Below the pieces are notes generated by a model. The model did not search any database, was not told where the DNA came from, and saw only the letters and a list, made by a program, of their open reading frames with translations. The position numbers and the translations under genes were made by a program. A DNA stretch of 64,000 nucleotides from Agromyces laixinhei (GTDB taxonomy: Bacteria > Actinomycetota > Actinomycetes > Actinomycetales > Microbacteriaceae), in NCBI RefSeq assembly GCF_006337065.1, contig NZ_CP040872.1:2356001-2420000 (forward strand). Reading direction: 5' to 3'. Below are positions 47,337 to 64,000 of this stretch, one piece after another; positions within the stretch are counted from its first letter, which is position 1; each line of letters starts with the position of its first letter.

Positions 47337-48251
47337 TCACTCACGCCCGACCGGTCCCCTCCACCCGGTGACCGGGAGCTGGAACTTGTTGACGAGCCGA
47401 TCGGTGAACGGCGCCTCGTGCAACCGCGCGAGCCGCACGGGAACCGGCGACCTGCGCACGATCACGCGCGCTCCCGGCGGCAGGTCGAAGGTGCGCCGGC
47501 CATCGCACCAGATGACCGCGGATGCCTCGGTGCGCTGCAGGATCTCGACCGCGAGCGACGACTCGGGGCCGACGACGAGCGGTCGGGCGAAGAGCGCGTG
47601 TGCGCTGAGCGGCACGAGCAGCAGTGCTTCGAGACTCGGCCAGACGACCGGGCCGCCGGCAGAGAACGAGTACGCGGTCGATCCCGTCGGAGTTGACATG
47701 ACGACACCGTCGCAGCCGAATGAGGAGAGCGGGCGCCGATCGACCTCGATGACGACCTCGAGCATGCGCTCGCGTTCGGCCTTCTCGACGGTCACCTCGT
47801 TGAGTGCCCAACTCTCGTAGACGACCTCGCGGCCGACCTTCGCACGGACCGCGAGGGTCATGCGCTCCTCGACCGTGTAATCGCGTGCGAGGGCGCGGCC
47901 GACGGTGTAACCGAGGTCGTCGCGCTCGCTCTCGGCGAGGAAGCCGACATGGCCGAGGTTCACGCCGAGGAGGGGCACCGGAAGGTCGCGCATGATCTCA
48001 GCAGCACGGAGGATCGTGCCGTCGCCGCCGAGCACGATGATGAGCTCGATGGCCGTCGGATCGGTCTCTTCGAATCGCTCGACCGAGCCATTGAGGTCGG
48101 GCACGAAGTCGTGCACCTCGTCCCAGTGCTCGGCCGCGATGACGGGCACTGCGCCGGCGGCGAGCAGTTGGGTGCAGACCTCGCTCGTCGCCTCGAGGGC
48201 GGCCCGCCGGCCCGTGTGGGAGACCACCAGGAAGCGCCGTGCATCGCTCAC
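47337..48251 (-). CDS. nadK: NAD kinase
   Basis: 304 residues making NADP from NAD and ATP (or polyphosphate). Motifs are LGGDGTILRAAE (about 74-85), GVNLGHVGFLAE (about 96-107), WALNEVTVEK and MSTPTGSTAYSFSAGGPVV (about 186-204). The GTG at 48251 overlaps the tlyA stop (GTGA), which indicates coupling. Homologue of Rv1695. Confidence 0.96.
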   Translation of the reverse strand: MSDARRFLVVSHTGRRAALEATSEVCTQLLAAGAVPVIAAEHWDEVHDFVPDLNGSVERFEETDPTAIELIIVLGGDGTILRAAEIMRDLPVPLLGVNLGHVGFLAESERDDLGYTVGRALARDYTVEERMTLAVRAKVGREVVYESWALNEVTVEKAERERMLEVVIEVDRRPLSSFGCDGVVMSTPTGSTAYSFSAGGPVVWPSLEALLLVPLSAHALFARPLVVGPESSLAVEILQRTEASAVIWCDGRRTFDLPPGARVIVRRSPVPVRLARLHEAPFTDRLVNKFQLPVTGWRGPVGRE

Positions 48252-49057
48252 GCCTTCGCCCTCCCTGTCACTTCGTCGACCCGACCTGACCATTCTGTCG
48301 GATTCACGCCGCGCACCGCGCTCAGATGCACGAGGTATTCGACGTTCCCGTGCCCGCCGACGATTGGGGAGGACAAGATACCGGCGGTGCCGAGTCCGGC
48401 GTCGAAGGCGGCCCAGAGCACGTTCGAGACGGCATCGGCGCGGAGCCCGGCGTCACGCACGACCCCCTCGCGCGCTCCCCCGCGCCCCACCTCGAACTGC
48501 GGCTTGACGAGCAGCACGAAGTCCGCGTCATCCGTCGCCGTGGCGCGCAGCGCGGGAAGCACCACGGTGAGCGAGATGAACGAGAGATCTGCGACGACGA
48601 GCGACGGTCGTTCAGCGACCCCCGTGAGTTCGGCGATCCGTGCGGCGTCGAGGTTGCGCACGTTGCACCCCTCGACGAGCACGAGACCGGCCGCATCGGC
48701 GAGCTGCGGCGCGAGCTGGCCATGCCCGACGTCGACGGCGAGCACCTGCTTGACGCCCCGTTCGAGCAGCACCTGGCTGAATCCGCCCGTCGAGGCGCCT
48801 GCGTCGAGCGCGACACGGCCCTCGACCTCGACGCCGAAGCCGTCGAGGCCGGCGATGAGCTTGTGGGCCGCGCGACTCACATAGTGATCGGATGACGCGA
48901 CCTCGAGCACCGCGTCATCGCCCACCTTCACGGAGGACTTGACGACCGGCCGCCCGTCGACCGTCACGCCACCGGCGGCGATGAGCGTCGCGGCGTGTGT
49001 GCGCGAGCGGGCGAGGCCGCGCGCCGCGAGGGCCGCGTCGAGGCGTTGGGCGGTCAT
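48248..49057 (-). CDS. tlyA: TlyA-type rRNA 2'-O-methyltransferase
   Basis: 269 residues with an N-terminal S4 domain (QRLDAALAARGLARSRTHAA, GGVTVDGRPV) and an FtsJ-like SAM domain (VALDAGASTGGFSQVLLERG, about 82-101; catalytic Lys in VLLVKPQFEVG). In the family it methylates 16S and 23S rRNA, which is needed for capreomycin sensitivity. Followed by nadK and preceded by a short conserved ORF, as in mycobacteria. Confidence 0.95.
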   Translation of the reverse strand: MTAQRLDAALAARGLARSRTHAATLIAAGGVTVDGRPVVKSSVKVGDDAVLEVASSDHYVSRAAHKLIAGLDGFGVEVEGRVALDAGASTGGFSQVLLERGVKQVLAVDVGHGQLAPQLADAAGLVLVEGCNVRNLDAARIAELTGVAERPSLVVADLSFISLTVVLPALRATATDDADFVLLVKPQFEVGRGGAREGVVRDAGLRADAVSNVLWAAFDAGLGTAGILSSPIVGGHGNVEYLVHLSAVRGVNPTEWSGRVDEVTGRAKA

Positions 49058-49060
49058 GCG

Positions 49061-49255
49061 TCAGGTGCGCAGCGACGGATCGGACTGTTCGAGCTGGGTG
49101 CGCAACTCATCGGCGAGGGCCTGGTAGCCCGCCGCGCGTTCGGCCAACGGCAGCCCTTCGATCTCGGCGATCACGCCGGGCGTCGACGACGCCGCCCCCT
49201 CGGGCGCGGACTGGCTCGTCTGGGTCTCGTCTGACGCGTCGGAATCGGTGGTCAC
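49061..49255 (-). CDS. Short conserved protein between HAD and tlyA genes
   Basis: 64 residues: a Ser/Glu-rich N-terminal half and a helical C-terminal half (LPLAERAAGYQALADELRTQ). It occupies the position of Rv1693, a short ORF in the same gene order. Starts 48 bp after the HAD stop and ends 3 bp before tlyA. Function unknown. Confidence 0.7.
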   Translation of the reverse strand: MTTDSDASDETQTSQSAPEGAASSTPGVIAEIEGLPLAERAAGYQALADELRTQLEQSDPSLRT

Positions 49256-49303
49256 GGTTCAACGCTACCCCGAGCAGCCGGCGCTCGGCCGACGACGGAC
49301 CGC

Positions 49304-50338
49304 TCAGCCGTACAGTCTCGCAGGAACATCGAGCGAGTGGATGCCGATTCCCGAAGCCCAGATCGCGGCGCACGCCGCACGGAGCAGGTCGAGTTCGTCG
49401 CCGCCGTCCTCGACGATCTCAACCCGGTTGCCCGAGACTCGCACCCGAGCGGCGCCCACGAGCGAGACGCCACCGCGCACCTGTTCCGTCACCGGGTATG
49501 GGACATGGAGTCCGTCGAGATCGGCGAGGATGAAGTCCGGTCGGCTCGATTCGGGAGCTGCCAGCACCTGCTTCGCACGATCGATGCCCGTCAGCACCAG
49601 AGCACTCAGCATGCCGGCGCGCCGTGCGCCGAGGATATCGGTGTCGAGCCGATCGCCGACCACGAGGGGGCGCTCGGCGGCGAACCGGTGTCGTGCCTCG
49701 TCGAAGATCGGCGTTTCGGGCTTGCCCGCGACGAGCGGGAACCGCCCGACCGCCGTGTGCACCGCGGAGACGAGCGTGCCGTTGCCCGGTGCTATGCCCC
49801 GGGCGACCGGAATCGTCCAATCCATGTTCGTCGCGATCCACGGGATGGCGGGGCCGGCGGCATCCGGTCCGCCGTTCGCGGTCAGCGCGAAGGAGGCCTC
49901 GGCGAGCTCCCGCCAGCCGATATCGGGAGTGAAGCCCTGCACGACGGCGTCGGGCGCATCGTCGGCGGAGCGGGTGATGCGGTAGCCGCGCTTCTCGAGT
50001 TCGATCGTGATGCCCTCACCGCCGACCACGAACACCAGTGCGCCTGGTGAGACGTGCTCGGCGAGCATGGTCATCGCGGCTTGCGGCGACGTCACGACAT
50101 CATTCGGCACGGCTTCGAGACCGAGCTCGGCCAAGTGGTCCGCGACGGTTGCATCGCTGCGCGACGCATTGTTCGTGATGTAGCCGACGGAGCGATCGCG
50201 CTTCGCGAGGTTCAGGCTCTCGACCGCACGCGGGATGGCCTGGGCGCCGGCATAGACGACACCATCGAGGTCGGCGAGCACCGCGTCGATGCCGTCGAGC
50301 GGCGTCGGGTGATCAGTCTTCCCGCGGAACAGTCCCAT
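49304..50338 (-). CDS. HAD-superfamily (NagD-like) phosphatase
   Basis: 344 residues. HAD motif I is VLADLDGVVYAG (about 20-31), motif II TNNASRS (about 55), motif III lysine in AGKPETPIFDEA and motif IV VVGDRLDTDILGA (about 225). The cap is of C2 type. A C-terminal about 90 residues extension contains ELDLLRAACAAIWASGI. Homologue of Rv1692 (glycerol-3-phosphate phosphatase); that activity is inferred. The ATG at 50338 overlaps the end of the repeat protein by 26 bp. Confidence 0.9.
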   Translation of the reverse strand: MGLFRGKTDHPTPLDGIDAVLADLDGVVYAGAQAIPRAVESLNLAKRDRSVGYITNNASRSDATVADHLAELGLEAVPNDVVTSPQAAMTMLAEHVSPGALVFVVGGEGITIELEKRGYRITRSADDAPDAVVQGFTPDIGWRELAEASFALTANGGPDAAGPAIPWIATNMDWTIPVARGIAPGNGTLVSAVHTAVGRFPLVAGKPETPIFDEARHRFAAERPLVVGDRLDTDILGARRAGMLSALVLTGIDRAKQVLAAPESSRPDFILADLDGLHVPYPVTEQVRGGVSLVGAARVRVSGNRVEIVEDGGDELDLLRAACAAIWASGIGIHSLDVPARLYG

Positions 50339-51911
50339 CGGAGGCATCCTCACTCTCTTCATCCGCGGCCGATGAACCTTCGGCGAGCACCGCGCGCACG
50401 TCGTCCTCGAGCACGTCGGCCGGATCGACCTCGACTGCGGCTTGGGGCTCGATTGCAGCTTCGGGCTCGACTGCGGTTTCGGGCTCGATTGGCGCAGCAG
50501 CAGCCTCGACCGCAGCGGGCGCCACGACCTCGGGAGCCTCATCGGCGGGCTCGGCGGCATCCTCGATCTCGATCTCGAAGATCTCGACCGACTCGGCCTC
50601 CGCTGGGCCCGCGAGAGCGGCCTCTGCGCGGTCGGCACGAACGCGCCATTTCGCGGCTTCATCACCGCGACCCAGTTCTTCGAGCACCTCTGCATACGCC
50701 GAGAAGAGCGCCGGACTGTAGGAGAATGCGCGATCGGGGTCGAGCTGCGGGATCTCGAGCTCGGCTAGCGCGATCTCGGGCTGGCCGAGATCGAGTCGGG
50801 CACCCGACATCGCGATGGCCAGTCCGACCTGGACCGCGGCGGGGAGGGTGGTGCGGTCGACGGCACGGCCGACCTCGAGGGCACGGTCAGGTCGGCCGAC
50901 GCCGCGCTCGCTGTCGACCATGAGCGGCAGCTGATCGTTGCTGCCCGAGATGCGGCGGTAGGTGCGCAGTTCGCGGAGCGCGAGTACGAAGTCCCCGGTT
51001 GCGTAGGCCGTGATCGCCAGGGATTCGCGCACGACAGCGATGCGGCCCGCGCGTCGACCTGCAGACATCGCATGCTGGTGCGCGAGTTCGGGGTCGTCGT
51101 CGAGCAGTCGGGATGCTGCGACGAGATGTCGTGCGACCCAATCGGCGTTCTCCTTGCTCAGCGTCTTCAGCTCGGCACGGGCACCCTTGTCGAGATCGCG
51201 AGCCTCGATCGACTCGTCGATGTACGGATCGTCGTGTCGCGGCCGCACCTGCAGATCGGCTGCTCCGAAGTTCTCGCGAGGGGCCGCGTCGCGCTGGTCG
51301 TCACGACCTCCGGGCCGGCTGCCATAGGGCTTGCGGTTGTCGCGGTCGCCATACGACTTGCGGCTGTCACGGTCGCCATACGGCTTCTTCGCATCGCGGT
51401 CGCCATACGGCTTGCGGTTGTCACGGTCGCCATAGGGCTTGCGGTCGCGGTCACCATAGGGCTTGCGGTCGCGGTCGCCATAGGGCTTGCGGTCGCGGTC
51501 GCCATAGGGCTTGCGGTTGTCACGGTCGCCATACGACTTCTTCGCATCACGGTCGCCATACGGCTTCCGGTTGTCACGGTCGCCATACGACTTCTTCGCA
51601 TCACGGTCGCCATACGGCTTCCGGTTGTCACGGTCGCCATACGACTTCTTCGCATCACGGTCGCCATACGACTTGCGGTCATCGCGGTCGCCATACGACT
51701 TCTTCGCATCGCGGTCGCCGTACGGCTTCCGGTTGTCACGGTCGCCATACGACTTCTTCGCATCGCGGTCGCCGTACGGGCGCTTCACCGAGCCACCGTC
51801 GCGGGCAGCGGAACCGGAACGCGCGCCACTCGGTCGGCCGCTCTTCTTGTCGCCGCCATCGCGCCGTTCTGGTCGCCCCTGGCTTGCCGAGTCCTGTCTG
51901 GAGTCGCTCAC
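50313..51911 (-). CDS. TPR-like protein with long YGDRD-repeat N-terminus
   Basis: 532 residues. Residues about 40-195 are 17 tandem copies of YGDRD followed by AKKS, NRKP or RKP, a strongly charged, probably disordered region. Then come a helical TPR-type domain (ARHLVAASRLLDDDPELAHQ, GRAVDRTTLPAAVQVGLAIA, YAEVLEELGRGDEAAKWRVR) and an acidic Ala/Glu/Pro-rich tail. It sits at the place of the TPR protein Rv1691. The disordered RG/RD-like part suggests RNA or ribosome contact, an inference. The GTG at 51911 is the start before MSDSRQDSASQ-like sequence. Confidence 0.8.
   Translation of the reverse strand: MSDSRQDSASQGRPERRDGGDKKSGRPSGARSGSAARDGGSVKRPYGDRDAKKSYGDRDNRKPYGDRDAKKSYGDRDDRKSYGDRDAKKSYGDRDNRKPYGDRDAKKSYGDRDNRKPYGDRDAKKSYGDRDNRKPYGDRDRKPYGDRDRKPYGDRDRKPYGDRDNRKPYGDRDAKKPYGDRDSRKSYGDRDNRKPYGSRPGGRDDQRDAAPRENFGAADLQVRPRHDDPYIDESIEARDLDKGARAELKTLSKENADWVARHLVAASRLLDDDPELAHQHAMSAGRRAGRIAVVRESLAITAYATGDFVLALRELRTYRRISGSNDQLPLMVDSERGVGRPDRALEVGRAVDRTTLPAAVQVGLAIAMSGARLDLGQPEIALAELEIPQLDPDRAFSYSPALFSAYAEVLEELGRGDEAAKWRVRADRAEAALAGPAEAESVEIFEIEIEDAAEPADEAPEVVAPAAVEAAAAPIEPETAVEPEAAIEPQAAVEVDPADVLEDDVRAVLAEGSSAADEESEDASDGTVPRED
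51333..51778 (-). repeat. Coding tandem repeats (24/27-bp units) of the YGDRD protein
   Basis: Seventeen units, mostly 27 bp (YGDRD-AKKS, YGDRD-NRKP) with three 24-bp units (YGDRD-RKP). Nucleotide identity between many units is near complete, so copy number is likely to vary by slippage or recombination without breaking the frame. Confidence 0.9.
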
Positions 51912-51957
51912 GATAGTCCCGTCGTGTGTGGAGTCCTCATGGAACTCAACCGTAATG

Positions 51958-52037
51958 GGGCCTCTTGTGAAGAGGCCCGTTAACGAAGAATGGCCACCCG
52001 CCGGTGTTCGCAATTGAACGCCGTGGGTGGCCATTCT
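51958..52037 (-). terminator. Two hairpins behind the rRNA operon
   Basis: On leaving 5S, transcription meets a long hairpin at 51986-52037 (outer 13-bp arms AGAATGGCCACCC and GGGTGGCCATTCT, extended inside with few mismatches) and then a second hairpin at 51958-51978 (GGGCCTCTT-GTG-AAGAGGCCC). They separate the rRNA operon from the YGDRD-repeat gene. Confidence 0.8.
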
Positions 52038-52048
52038 CCTTAATGATT

Positions 52049-52166
52049 GTCCGGCGGTGTCCTACTCTCCCACAGGGTCCCCCCTGCAGTACCATCGGCG
52101 CTGCGAGTCTTAGCTTCCGGGTTCGGAATGTGTCCGGGCGTTTCCCTCGCGCTATGGCCGCCGAAA
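52049..52166 (-). rRNA. rrf: 5S rRNA
   Basis: About 118 nt. The 5' TTTCGGCGGCCATAGCG and 3' ACACCGCCGGAC ends pair to form helix I; CCGAACCCGGAAGCTAAG is the conserved loop region. Third gene of the rRNA operon; ends approximate to a few bases. Confidence 0.93.
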
Positions 52167-52385
52167 CTCTAGAACCAACGGGCCCCGGTGTTGTTGGGGG
52201 TGGTTGGTGGTCTCGGTGACCGCACCGTGCCGTCCCCGGATGTGTTTGGGGGTTTGGGCGGTGCGGGTGTTGTTTCAGTGTTGAGTTGTTGGGTTTCCGT
52301 CTGAAGGGAACCACAGAGTGGACGCGAGCGATCGTTGGCCACACACACGGCCTTTACATGAAATGTGTTCAAACATGTGTGTGTA

Positions 52386-57513
<5,128 letters not shown>

Positions 57514-57903
57514 AAAATGGTTCCCAACACCCAAAGGCATCAGGGAGTTCGTTCACTGACAGAGAAACAACTGACTATCCAAAATCAAATTGTCCATCAA
57601 TCAAAGGAATCCCACCCCACCAAAACGGCAGGGACAGGGTTCAAAAATTGGCATTGAACATAGTGCACGCTGTTGAGTTCTCAAGAAACGGACGCACCCG
57701 GTGCCCGACCCTGATCGGATCGAACTGCCGGAGCCTTCGTTCTCATTCGGTCATCCTGAAGAGGACGGATCCGAACGCTTCAAACACGAGAAGGCGATAC
57801 CTTCGCGGTTTGGGATAGTCGTGCCGCTTGAGGAGGATGAGCTGGGCGCTATCAACACTGGGCTGATCCGCTCTGCCGCTCTTCCGCTCCTGTGGGGCAA
57901 CGA
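57514..57903 (-). other. rRNA operon leader
   Basis: About 390 nt between the likely transcription start and 16S. It contains a boxA-like antitermination signal GTTTCTTGAGAACTCAACAG at 57670-57689 (minus strand), similar to that in the 16S-23S spacer, and AT-rich processing sequence just before 16S. No gene recognised. Confidence 0.7.
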
Positions 57904-57909
57904 GTGATT

Positions 57910-57939
57910 ACATTACGGGCATTCCGGGAGACGCGCAAA
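57910..57939 (-). promoter_or_regulatory. rRNA operon promoter
   Basis: On the minus strand, -35 TTTGCG (57934-57939) and -10 TAATGT (57910-57915) with an 18-bp spacer, followed by AATCAC. The TTTGCG/TAnTnT form is typical of actinobacterial rRNA promoters. It lies in the gap after tyrS. Confidence 0.65.
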
Positions 57940-58043
57940 TCCCACCTGCATCCCGGGCGTGTCGTGCAGCGAGGCCCGCGAACGCGCGGAACTGCGGTGG
58001 CTCGCCGACGTGAGCGACCCGGGGCCGAACGTGCCTCGAGCGA

Positions 58044-59345
58044 CTACTCGACGAAGACGCCCGCAAGCGTCTTCTTGCCGCGCCGGAGCACGGCCATGCC
58101 GCCCGCCGCGACGCGGCCTTCGAGCGTGGCCGTGTCATCGTCGATGCGCACGTTGTCGAGCGATACTCCCCCCTGGTTGATGGCACGCCGGGCCTCGCTC
58201 TGGCTCGAGACGAGTCCGGTGTCGACGAGGAGCTGGACGATCGAGGCATCCGTCGTCGCCGTGGTGTTCGGGAGTTCGCGCAGTGCAGCCATGAGTGTCG
58301 CGGGGTCGAGCGCGGCGAGATCGCCCTGGCCGAACAGCGCGCGTGATGCGGCGGTCACCGCCTCTGTGGCATCAGCTCCGTGCACCAGGGTCGTGACCTC
58401 GGTCGCGAGCACCCGTTGCGCTTCACGCTTGAACGGCTCGGTCGCCACGAGTTCTTCGAGTTGCTCGATGCGCTCGCGGCTGAGGAACGTGAAGATCTTG
58501 AGTCGTGAGATCACGTCGGCGTCGTCGGTGTTGAGCCAGAACTGGTAGAACGCGTACGGACTGCACATCGCGTCATCGAGCCAGATCGCATTGCCTTCGC
58601 TCTTGCCGAACTTCGTGCCGTCGGCGTTCGTCACCAGCGGCGTGCCGATCGCGTGCACGCTCGCACCCTCGATGCGGTGAATCAGATCGGTGCCGCTCGT
58701 GAGGTTTCCCCACTGGTCACTGCCGCCCGTCTGCAGCACGCAACCGTACTGGCGATGGAGCTCGAGGTAGTCGAAGCCCTGCAGGATCTGGTAGCTGAAC
58801 TCGGTGTAGCTGATGCCGGCGTCGGAGTTGAGACGCGACGCCACCGCATCCTTCTTCAGCATCGTGCCGACCCGGTAGTGCTTGCCGATCTCACGCAGGA
58901 AGTCGATGGCGGAGAGACCGCCGGTCCAGTCGAGGTTGTTGACGAGCCGAACGGCGTTCTCACCCTCGCCGGAGAGGAACCTCGAGACCTGCCCCTGCAG
59001 GTACCCGACCCACTCGACGACGGTCTCCTTGGTGTTGAGCGTGCGCTCGGCGGTGGGCCGGGGATCGCCGATGAGGCCGGTCGAGCCGCCGACGAGGCCG
59101 AGCGGCCTGTGTCCGGCGAGTTGGATGCGACGCATCGTGAGCAGCTGAACGAGGTTTCCGAGATGCAGGCTCGGTGCGGTGGGATCGAAGCCGCAGTAGT
59201 ACGTGATCGGCTCGCCCGCGAGGAGCTCTTTCAGCGCAGCCTGGTCGGTCGACACGTGCACGAGGCCGCGCCAGACGAGTTCCTCCCAGACATCATCGAA
59301 TGAGGCATCGTTCTGTTGGGTAGCGAGGATCACGGGATCTGACAC
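58044..59345 (-). CDS. tyrS: Tyrosyl-tRNA synthetase
   Basis: 433-residue class I synthetase. The HIGH-like motif is PTAPSLHLGNL (about 54-64), then GGSDQWGN (tyrosine/ATP pocket), KFGKS as KMSKS (about 245-249), and a C-terminal S4 domain (QSEARRAINQGGVSLDNVRI). GTG at 59345 is 6 nt after TACCCT; a second GTG at 59348 is possible. Homologue of Rv1689, here separated from the TPR/HAD/tlyA block by the rRNA operon. Confidence 0.96.
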   Translation of the reverse strand: MSDPVILATQQNDASFDDVWEELVWRGLVHVSTDQAALKELLAGEPITYYCGFDPTAPSLHLGNLVQLLTMRRIQLAGHRPLGLVGGSTGLIGDPRPTAERTLNTKETVVEWVGYLQGQVSRFLSGEGENAVRLVNNLDWTGGLSAIDFLREIGKHYRVGTMLKKDAVASRLNSDAGISYTEFSYQILQGFDYLELHRQYGCVLQTGGSDQWGNLTSGTDLIHRIEGASVHAIGTPLVTNADGTKFGKSEGNAIWLDDAMCSPYAFYQFWLNTDDADVISRLKIFTFLSRERIEQLEELVATEPFKREAQRVLATEVTTLVHGADATEAVTAASRALFGQGDLAALDPATLMAALRELPNTTATTDASIVQLLVDTGLVSSQSEARRAINQGGVSLDNVRIDDDTATLEGRVAAGGMAVLRRGKKTLAGVFVE

Positions 59346-59454
59346 CACGTCAGGGTATCAGCGAGCGGATTAGGTCTCATCTCTAACTCGATGATGATTA
59401 ATGATGTATGCTTATTTCCGTTGCGGTAAAGCTTGAAGGGTGAATGGGGGCGGA

Positions 59455-60060
59455 ATGTTCGTCGTGACCGCAGATCAGGTCTCCAGCCGCACTCAGGCCG
59501 ACCTCGCCGGCGCAGAACGCGATCGGATCCAGCGCGAGCACGGTGAGACGCTTCTGCTGCCGGTCGCCCGAAACGCGGGTGATGAGGTCCAGCTCCTCAC
59601 CAGCGATGCGCTCACGGTCGTCGAGGTCGTCTTCGAGCTCACGCGTGATGGCGCTTGGAGCATCGGCATCGGCTGCGGCACGGTGCGTGCTCCGCTTCCC
59701 GCCGACATCCGGGAGGCGAGCGGCGAGGCGTTCTTCGCCGCACGCGACGCCGTCGAGCGGGCGAAGAAGAGCGCGCCCCGGCTCGCGATCGAGGCGGCGC
59801 ACGACGACGCAGTGCACGTCGAGGCGCTGTTCAGGCTCGCGCTCCTCCTCCGCGAGCGCCGATCCGATCAGGGGTGGGAGGTCTACGACCGCATCATCGC
59901 GGGCGCGATGCAGTCGGAGATCGCCGATGAACTCGGAGTGAGCGCTCCCGCGATCAGTTCGCGCATGAAATCGGGCAACATCCGTGCAGAGCTCGACGCC
60001 GTGCCCGCGCTCGCTAGGCTGCTCGAGAACCTCGACAGCTCGACGGGAGCACGCGAATGA
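59455..60060 (+). CDS. SatD-like DNA-binding protein
   Basis: 201 residues. The N-terminal FVVTADQVSSRTQADLAGAE, LLPVARNAGDEVQLL and WSIGIGCGTV fit the SatD family, and the C-terminal part has an HTH (SEIADELGVSAPAISSRMKS, about 157-176). Probably a regulator; SatD function is not established. The ATG at 59455 has GGGGGCGGA upstream; the GTG at 59440 is less likely. The 106 bp before it are unusually AT-rich. The stop overlaps the next start (ATGA). Confidence 0.72.
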   Translation: MFVVTADQVSSRTQADLAGAERDRIQREHGETLLLPVARNAGDEVQLLTSDALTVVEVVFELTRDGAWSIGIGCGTVRAPLPADIREASGEAFFAARDAVERAKKSAPRLAIEAAHDDAVHVEALFRLALLLRERRSDQGWEVYDRIIAGAMQSEIADELGVSAPAISSRMKSGNIRAELDAVPALARLLENLDSSTGARE

Positions 60061-60659
60061 ACCTCTTCGTCTTCGCCGATGCGATCACCTGGTCGGCCCT
60101 GGTGATCTCATTGGTCGCCACGGCCGCGCTCTCAGTGCTCGCCTACGTTCGCCCACGCCATGCGTACATCTGGTTCGCCGCGGGCACCCTCGCCATCGCA
60201 CTCCTCGCCGCGGCCTCGGCGACCGGCCCCGCACAGTTCGGCCTCGCCCCCCTCATCACCGTGCTGGGTCTGACTGCCGCGGTGTTCGGCGGCAGCACTG
60301 CCGCCAGCACCGCGCTCGACCTCGCGATGCGCGGCAGCGTCGCGCCGGGCCTCCACGGCGGCATCATCGTCGCCGAGAGGCGATCGGCCGACGAAGAGCA
60401 GCGCGGGGTGATCGGCAGTGCGCGCCGCGAAGTGCTGCGAGGCGGGCTCACGATCGGCGTGCTCGAGCGCATTGCCTCCGCGGGCGCCATCATCGCCGGC
60501 TTTCCCGAGGCGCTCGCGATCGTCGTCGCGGTCAAGGGCGTCGGTCGATTCACCGAACTCGAAGCTCCCGAAGCACGTGAACGCTTCATCATCGGCACCT
60601 TCGCGAGCCTCATCTGGGCATGCGCGGCCGCGCTCGTCGTGCACCTCGCGGTGCGGTGA
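60057..60659 (+). CDS. Integral membrane protein, DUF3307-like
   Basis: 200 residues with five hydrophobic segments. The C-terminal motif IVVAVKGVGRFTELEAPEAR then FIIGTFASLIWA matches the DUF3307 signature (AKSIxRFxEL...AEYxLIGTLLSxxWA). Coupled to the SatD-like gene by ATGA; the SatD plus DUF3307 pair recurs in diverse bacteria (family knowledge). Function unknown. It might be a membrane protein whose amount is set by the SatD-like HTH protein. Confidence 0.7.
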   Translation: MNLFVFADAITWSALVISLVATAALSVLAYVRPRHAYIWFAAGTLAIALLAAASATGPAQFGLAPLITVLGLTAAVFGGSTAASTALDLAMRGSVAPGLHGGIIVAERRSADEEQRGVIGSARREVLRGGLTIGVLERIASAGAIIAGFPEALAIVVAVKGVGRFTELEAPEARERFIIGTFASLIWACAAALVVHLAVR

Positions 60660-60672
60660 AGGCGCGCCGGCC

Positions 60673-64000
<3,328 letters not shown>

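Noticed and set aside
51333..51778. CRISPR-like array of 24-27-bp repeats
   Set aside because: The repeats are contiguous with no unique spacers, stay in one reading frame and encode YGDRD units of a long protein; no cas genes are present.
51072..51983. Plus-strand hydrophobic repeat ORF (AVAIRL repeats) opposite the YGDRD gene
   Set aside because: It is the antisense reading of the tandem repeats; codon bias and conserved domains support the minus-strand gene only.
57701..57907. 68-codon plus-strand ORF in the rRNA leader
   Set aside because: It overlaps the boxA/leader region and rRNA promoter, has no Shine-Dalgarno and no recognisable family.

Overview
The window is a 64 kb piece of a high-GC Gram-positive (actinobacterial) chromosome. 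Codon use is strongly GC3-biased and many start codons are GTG. The rRNA genes, the GarA/FtsR cluster, and a scpA-scpB-rluB-tyrA-cmk-der block with upstream parA, xerD, pyrG, recN, nadK and tlyA all point to Actinobacteria. The gene order from tyrS to der closely follows the Rv1689-Rv1713 region of Mycobacterium tuberculosis. The overall gene set (YGDRD-repeat protein, SatD/DUF3307 pair, one-TM transglycosylase-like proteins) suggests Microbacteriaceae. That family-level call is an inference.

Layout. 1-11.1 kb: start of a ROK sugar kinase, an acyl-CoA ligase, peptide deformylase, a MinD-like ATPase, pyruvate carboxylase, an orphan ParA and the MerR-FtsR-GarA-phosphatidyltransferase cluster. 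11.2-22.2 kb: mostly single-gene units (NUDIX, S4, GNAT, two paralogous transglycosylase-like wall proteins, small alarmone synthetase, LigD-type polymerase, acyltransferase, F420-type reductase, BrkB, MsrA) and a deletion scar that joins two truncated genes. 22.2-25.6 kb: a redox locus. A diiron ferritin-like protein and a ligand-poor paralogue diverge from ferredoxin-flavin reductase-SOD, with a MerR/SoxR-like operator-promoter between them. 26.8-31.5 kb: an accessory zone of low coding density. It has an IS3 remnant, a Wadjet JetA (DUF3375) stub, an AbiE toxin-antitoxin pair and a small decayed island bounded by a 36-bp duplication of the tRNA-Pro 3' end, carrying an IS21 remnant. 31.7-35.6 kb: pyruvate:quinone oxidoreductase, an acetyltransferase and a DUF4166/SRPBCC pair. 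35.6-51.9 kb: long leftward housekeeping operons (cell division, segregation, nucleotide and NAD metabolism, recombination). 52.0-57.9 kb: one leftward rRNA operon (16S-23S-5S) with no spacer tRNA. 58.0-64.0 kb: tyrS, a SatD/DUF3307 pair, and argD-argF-argH-mpg.

Genes that appear to work together: GarA and FtsR couple central metabolism and division control next to a phospholipid synthase. ParA-ScpA-ScpB-XerD-RecN form a chromosome maintenance block. Ferredoxin, flavin reductase and SOD form a redox or oxidative-stress operon that could also feed electrons to the neighbouring diiron protein. Many isolated genes start 6-7 nt after a TANNNT hexamer, so leaderless transcription appears common here.
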